From CAYOYK01 sp964408185 (lineage in GTDB: Bacteria > Bacillota > Clostridia > Christensenellales > Aristaeellaceae): a DNA stretch of 64,000 nt. The notes beneath the pieces were generated by a model. The model made no database searches, was not told where the DNA came from, and saw only the letters and a program-made list of their open reading frames with translations. Shown here one piece after another: positions 60,594-64,000 of the stretch (the first letter of the stretch is position 1; every line of letters begins with the position of its first letter). The position numbers and the translations under genes were made by a program. The DNA is taken from positions 7,118-71,117 of the forward strand of contig CAYOYK010000009.1 of assembly GCA_964408185.1 (NCBI GenBank), in the 5' to 3' direction.

Positions 60594-61784
60594 ATGCGCG
60601 TTACAAAGGCACAGTCGGGGCGGTTTTTGCTCCGCAAGCACGGTCTGGTTGGCAGGCCGCGCTTTATCGGCATGGAGGGCCTGCTGGCGTATACGCGGCA
60701 GGTCGGCTGCGTGCAGTACGATCCCGTAGACGTGTGCGGCAAGAGCCATGAGCTGACTTTTCGCGCCCGCGTAAAGGGCTTTACACCCGCGATGCTGGAC
60801 AGGGCCCTGTATACCGACCGGACGCTTTTTGATTTTTGGGATAAGAACATGGGCCTACTGCCCATGGAGGATTGGCCGATGCTGGGGCGTACCCGCGTCG
60901 ACCTGACCACGCGCAGCCGCGAGGCGGTGGACGCGGCCGCGCCCGCCGTACGGGAGTACCTGCGGCTGCACGGCCCCTCCTGCGCGCAGGACCTGCCCTT
61001 CAACGAGCAGGTGAGCTGGTGGTGGAGCGATACCCGGCTGGCCCGCGCCGCGCTGGAGACGCTGTACTACCGCGGCGATTTGGCGATCCACCACAAAAAG
61101 CGCACGATCAAGTATTACGATCTGGCGGCCCGCTGTGTGCCCGCCGATTTGCTGGGCGCGCCCAATCCCTGCGCGGCGCTGCCCGATATGCAGGCGTGGC
61201 AGGCCCTCCGCCGAATCGGCGCGGTGGGGCTGCTGGCCGACGGGCCGTCCGACGCATGGCTGATGATCGAGGACTTTAGGGCTCCGGCGCGGGAGGCCGC
61301 CTTCGCGCGGCTTCTGGCCGAGGGCCGCATCGCGCCCGTGGACGTGGAGGGCCTCAAAAAGCCGCTGTACTGCCGCGCGGAGGACGAGGCGCTGCTGGCC
61401 GAGGCCGTCGGCGCGGGGCCCTCGGCCGCGCGGCGCGCGCGCGTGCTGGGCCCGCTGGACAACCTCTTGTGGGACCGCAGGCTGATCCGCGCGCTGTTTG
61501 ACTATGCGTATACATGGGAGATTTACACGCCCGCCGAAAAGCTGCAATACGGCCATTACGTGCTGCCCGTGCTCTACGGCGAGCGCTTTGCGGGGCGGGT
61601 GCAGCCCGTGGCCGACCGTAAGCGCGGCGCGCTGGTGTGCAAGCGTTTTTGGCCGGAGGCGGGCTTTCGGCGCACGGAGGCGTTCCGGGAGGCGCTGCTG
61701 CGGGAGCTGGACGACCTGCGCGCATTCCTCGGCTTGGACGCGCTGGAGCAGGCCCCGGAGTTTGCGCGGGACTTGGGGTGCTAA
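60594..61784 (+). CDS. Winged-helix AlkX/YcaQ-like protein (HTH_42)
   Basis: The 396-residue protein belongs to the HTH_42 (DUF1006) family of three tandem winged helices, which includes interstrand-crosslink DNA glycosylases. The catalytic QxD motif of the AlkX/YcaQ branch is present as Q41-Y-D43 in GCVQYDPVD, and PLDNLLWDR near residue 290 is the family signature. It may remove alkylated or crosslinked bases. ATG 60594 has CAGGAGG 3-5 nt upstream. It is 33 nt after the lacI-type gene and may be co-transcribed with it. Confidence 0.85.
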   Translation: MRVTKAQSGRFLLRKHGLVGRPRFIGMEGLLAYTRQVGCVQYDPVDVCGKSHELTFRARVKGFTPAMLDRALYTDRTLFDFWDKNMGLLPMEDWPMLGRTRVDLTTRSREAVDAAAPAVREYLRLHGPSCAQDLPFNEQVSWWWSDTRLARAALETLYYRGDLAIHHKKRTIKYYDLAARCVPADLLGAPNPCAALPDMQAWQALRRIGAVGLLADGPSDAWLMIEDFRAPAREAAFARLLAEGRIAPVDVEGLKKPLYCRAEDEALLAEAVGAGPSAARRARVLGPLDNLLWDRRLIRALFDYAYTWEIYTPAEKLQYGHYVLPVLYGERFAGRVQPVADRKRGALVCKRFWPEAGFRRTEAFREALLRELDDLRAFLGLDALEQAPEFARDLGC

Positions 61785-61817
61785 CGCGCGGAGGCCGTCC
61801 GAATTTTGCCTTGGGGT

Positions 61818-61859
61818 TTGCACACCCGCGCCTGATGTGGTATCATCCCATCAGGCGCG
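61818..61859 (+). promoter_or_regulatory. Promoter with palindrome around the -10
   Basis: TTGCAC (61818-61823), 17 bp, TATCAT (61841-61846) preceded by TGG. A perfect inverted repeat CGCGCCTGATG (61827-61837) and CATCAGGCGCG (61849-61859) encloses the -10. It may be an operator for the DUF5711-cvpA operon. Confidence 0.7.
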
Positions 61860-61925
61860 TTGTCGCCCGGATGAAAACATCGCGCTCCTTCGTTATTTAT
61901 CGGAGGGACGCCGGGGAGTAAGAGC

Positions 61926-63053
61926 ATGCAAAGAGGCCGGAAGCAGCAGGTGCGCAGGCGGCGCTTATGGGTCGTATTGCTCGCGGCGGCAGCCGTGCTG
62001 ACCGCGCTGGTGATCCTGATCGCCAGCATTGCGGGCGGCAACCGGAGCGTGGGCATATCGGCCGCCAAGCTCCCCTGCGTGTACAACGAAAGCATCGCCG
62101 CCTTCGGCGAGGACGTGCTGTACTACGACGGCGTATCCATCCATTGCATCAGCCCCTCCGGCACCGTGCGCTGGTCGTTCCAAATCGGCTCGGACGCGGG
62201 CTTCAGCGCCAACGACCAGATCGTCGTGGCGTGGGCCGGCAACACCATTTACATTTTGGACCGCAACGGCAACTCCTCCTACAACGACAACTTGGGTGAG
62301 GTGATCCAGTTTGCGCGTCCGGGCAAGCAGTACGTCGCCGCCGTGATCGGCGAGACGACCTCGCCCCGCCTCGTGGTGAAGGATCACATGGGCGCGCACA
62401 TGGACGAGGAGGCGGACGCGTACGAAACGCTGATCCTGCTGGACGTCGGCTTTTACGGCCAGAACGGCGAGTATATGTGGACGCTCGCGCTGGATGTGTT
62501 CGGCACGGCGAGCAACACGCTGCTCAACACCTACGAGGTGGGCAAGATGAACACCGGCGAGGTCAGCCTTGGCGAGCCCATCACCTACGGCGTGCTGTAC
62601 GAGAACAGCCGCCTGCGCGTCATCAGCACCAACCGGATGCTCAGCTACAACTACCGCGGCACCGAGGACAGCACCCTCAGCGTGCTGGTGTACGGCTGGC
62701 GCATGATCGACAGCGCCATCCCCGAACGCGGCGACGCGCAGATGCTCTTTGCGCCGACCTCGCAAACCGAGAACCAGTACGATATCCGCGAGCTGCGCGT
62801 CATCAGCGGCACGAGCGACACGCGGTACAGCCTGCCCGATACCTGCCTTGGCGCGGCCGTATACGACAAGGGCGTGTACGCGGTATCCGCCGATAAGCTC
62901 TACTATGCCGCCGCAGGCGACAAGCGCTTTACCGAGTATGATCTGCCGCTGGGCGGCACGTCGGCCACCCGCTTCGTCACGCGTCTGGGCAACGGGCGCA
63001 TCGTGCTGGCGTGCGGAGACGACGTATATGTTGTGACCCTGCCCCGCAAATAA
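61926..63053 (+). CDS. DUF5711 family membrane-anchored protein
   Basis: The 375-residue protein has a basic N-terminus (RGRKQQVRRRR), one membrane helix (LWVVLLAAAAVLTALVILIA) and a large outside domain. That domain has repeated beta-strand blocks (VLYYDGVSIHCISPSGTVRW, IYILDRNGNSSYND, VYAVSADKLYYAA) suggesting a beta-propeller. It matches DUF5711, of unknown function, normally encoded beside cvpA as here. ATG 61926 follows GGGGAGTAAGAGC. The next gene starts 19 nt later. Confidence 0.82.
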   Translation: MQRGRKQQVRRRRLWVVLLAAAAVLTALVILIASIAGGNRSVGISAAKLPCVYNESIAAFGEDVLYYDGVSIHCISPSGTVRWSFQIGSDAGFSANDQIVVAWAGNTIYILDRNGNSSYNDNLGEVIQFARPGKQYVAAVIGETTSPRLVVKDHMGAHMDEEADAYETLILLDVGFYGQNGEYMWTLALDVFGTASNTLLNTYEVGKMNTGEVSLGEPITYGVLYENSRLRVISTNRMLSYNYRGTEDSTLSVLVYGWRMIDSAIPERGDAQMLFAPTSQTENQYDIRELRVISGTSDTRYSLPDTCLGAAVYDKGVYAVSADKLYYAAAGDKRFTEYDLPLGGTSATRFVTRLGNGRIVLACGDDVYVVTLPRK

Positions 63054-63072
63054 CGCAAAGGAGGCGGCGCAC

Positions 63073-63786
63073 CTGAACATCGTGGACTATGTGATCCTTG
63101 GCGTGCTCGCCATATCGGTGCTGTTTGGGCTGTACCGCGGGTTTATCCAAACGGTGTTCAACATGGGCGGCTGTCTGCTGAGCTTTCTGCTGTCGTTCCT
63201 GCTCTTCCCCACCATCTCGTCGGCCATCAGCGGCAATGCGGAGATCACCCGCGTCATCATGAGCTACACGGACGCGGGCAGCCTGCTGGGCAATCTGGAG
63301 CTGAGCCGCCAATCGGTAAGCGGCCTGAGCGGCGCGGCCATCACCGAGATCGTGCAGAAGCTCAACCTACCCTCGCCGATGGGCACGCTGCTCCAGCACA
63401 ACTTGGAGCAGCAGGTGTTCGCCCCCATGGGCGCGAGCGTGGACAGCGTAGCCCAGTACATCAACCAGACCATCGTGTCTGTCTCCATTAACGTGATCAG
63501 CTTTGCGGTATGCTTTGCGGTGTGCTTTATACTGGTGAGCATCCTCATCAACCTGCTGCGCGCGGTGTTTCGCTTCCCTGTGCTCAAGCAGCTGGATTGG
63601 CTGGCGGGCGGCGTGTTTGGGCTGGCGCGCGGCGTGCTGCTGTGCTTTGTGCTCTTTACGCTGCTGCCGCTTGTGCTGAGCGTCGCGCCCATCGAGGAGC
63701 TGCAAACGCTTGTGGACAGCAGCCAGCTCGCGGGGTTCTTCCGCAACAGCAACCTGATCATCTCCATTATGAATCGGAGGCTCTAG
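63073..63786 (+). CDS. CvpA family membrane protein
   Basis: The 237-residue protein has about four membrane helices (NIVDYVILGVLAISVLFGLY, then a Leu/Phe-rich helix, SVSINVISFAVCFAVCFILV, and LARGVLLCFVLFTLLPLVL). This matches CvpA/colicin V production proteins, whose role is unclear but linked to envelope homeostasis. The best start is CTG 63073, 8 nt after AAAGGAGG, giving the family-like N-terminus MNIVDYVIL; the first ordinary start (GTG 63082) lies 17 nt from the ribosome site and drops three residues. Confidence 0.87.
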   Translation: MNIVDYVILGVLAISVLFGLYRGFIQTVFNMGGCLLSFLLSFLLFPTISSAISGNAEITRVIMSYTDAGSLLGNLELSRQSVSGLSGAAITEIVQKLNLPSPMGTLLQHNLEQQVFAPMGASVDSVAQYINQTIVSVSINVISFAVCFAVCFILVSILINLLRAVFRFPVLKQLDWLAGGVFGLARGVLLCFVLFTLLPLVLSVAPIEELQTLVDSSQLAGFFRNSNLIISIMNRRL

Positions 63787-63834
63787 CGCCCTCTGGCGGA
63801 AGAAGCCGCGCAGAATCAAGCAGTCAAGGCGAGC

Positions 63835-63862
63835 GGGGGCGAGGGCTCCCGCCCGATTTTTT
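63835..63862 (+). terminator. Terminator after cvpA
   Basis: GGGCG pairs with CGCCC around AGGGCTCC, followed by GATTTTTT. Confidence 0.65.
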
Positions 63863-63892
63863 GCGGCGTATTTCGCGGCATGCTTTTCTAAT

Positions 63893-64000
63893 GGTTCTTT
63901 GTCAAATGTTGGGGTAGGGAACGTTAGCCAGGAGAATGCGAGTGTGCAGATGGTTGAAGCAAGGAATCCCGAAGCAGACACGTTTGAGGGTTTTGGTACC
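63893..64000 (-). mobile_element. Right end of an ISL3-type insertion sequence
   Basis: From 63893 the sequence reads GGTTCTTTGTCAA, the kind of terminal repeat found at ISL3/IS204 ends. The base composition drops to about 50% GC. The transposase reading frame ends just inside the terminus. The rest lies beyond the window. Confidence 0.7.
63902..64000 (-). CDS. ISL3-family transposase, C-terminal fragment (cut by window edge)
   Basis: The last 32 codons of a minus-strand frame read TKTLKRVCFGIPCFNHLHTR, then ILLANVPYPNI and a TGA stop at 63904-63902. This is the C-terminal pattern of ISL3/DDE_Tnp_ISL3 transposases (K-x-LKR-x-x-FG...F-x-x-RILL). The frame stays open to the window end. The fragment has lower GC than its neighbours, as expected for a mobile gene. 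Whether the whole gene is intact cannot be told here. Confidence 0.75.
   Translation of the reverse strand, partial: GTKTLKRVCFGIPCFNHLHTRILLANVPYPNI

Overview
The window looks like a high-GC chromosome segment (about 63-65% GC by eye) from an anaerobic Clostridia-type Firmicute, possibly of the gut Christensenellales/Oscillospirales kind. The evidence is a serine T-box leader in front of serS, Firmicutes-only families (DUF4364, DUF6179/DUF6323, YoaP, YolD, DUF3788, DUF5711), an HPr/Crh-like protein, strong AGGAGG ribosome binding sites, and frequent TTG/GTG starts. The species-level guess is inference only.

Layout. 0-3 kb: 5' part of recD2, an HPr-like protein, a DUF4364 regulator and an unknown gene. 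2.75-4.5 kb: an AT-rich stretch with DnaA boxes, then dnaA, with neither dnaN nor rpmH adjacent. 4.8-11.4 kb: a DUF362 ferredoxin-type protein coupled to uvrA (with an unusual Lys/Ala/Pro tail), an SDR gene followed by four tandem ~87-bp repeats, and an aldo-keto reductase behind a MerR-type operator. 11.44-11.65 kb: four degenerate 29-bp palindromic repeats at 60/61/61-bp spacing, with the geometry of a type I-E CRISPR but no cas genes. 11.6-18.4 kb: an AraC regulator, the DUF6179-DUF6323 pair, and a tight operon birA / P1-peptidase / acpS / NnrE-NnrD fused to a pyrophosphatase-like domain. 18.6-25 kb (minus): nadE, an NYN/OST-HTH protein, an esterase, a lipid-linked glycosyltransferase and a secreted caspase-like protease.

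25.1-36.3 kb: xpt, then a complete phosphate operon on the minus strand (pstS-pstC-pstA-pstB-phoU-phoP-phoR) behind a four-unit Pho box; its PstS appears circularly permuted. A YolD / Y-family polymerase pair, a GNAT-YoaP protein and an esterase follow. 36.4-47.6 kb: a MarR-controlled heterodimeric ABC exporter, a Nudix hydrolase, a secreted peptidoglycan-binding protein, thymidine kinase, a zinc-type ABC uptake pair, two phosphatases and a beta-lactamase-fold protein. 47.6-51.2 kb: T-box-controlled serS and the rpsB-tsf operon. 51.3-64 kb: DUF3788, an Lsa-like ABC-F protein behind an apparent attenuator, a repeat-rich spacer, a secreted 5'-nucleotidase, a hybrid kinase coupled to a membrane GGDEF-Hpt protein, a LacI regulator, an AlkX/YcaQ-like protein, DUF5711-CvpA, and the right end of an ISL3-type insertion sequence cut by the window edge.

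Most of the content is ordinary housekeeping and accessory chromosome. The points most worth follow-up are the permuted PstS, the CheR-derived kinase paired with a GGDEF-Hpt protein, the secreted caspase with an EF-hand, the NnrE-NnrD-pyrophosphatase fusion, the histone-like UvrA tail, and the cas-less CRISPR-like array. No tRNA or rRNA gene was recognised.
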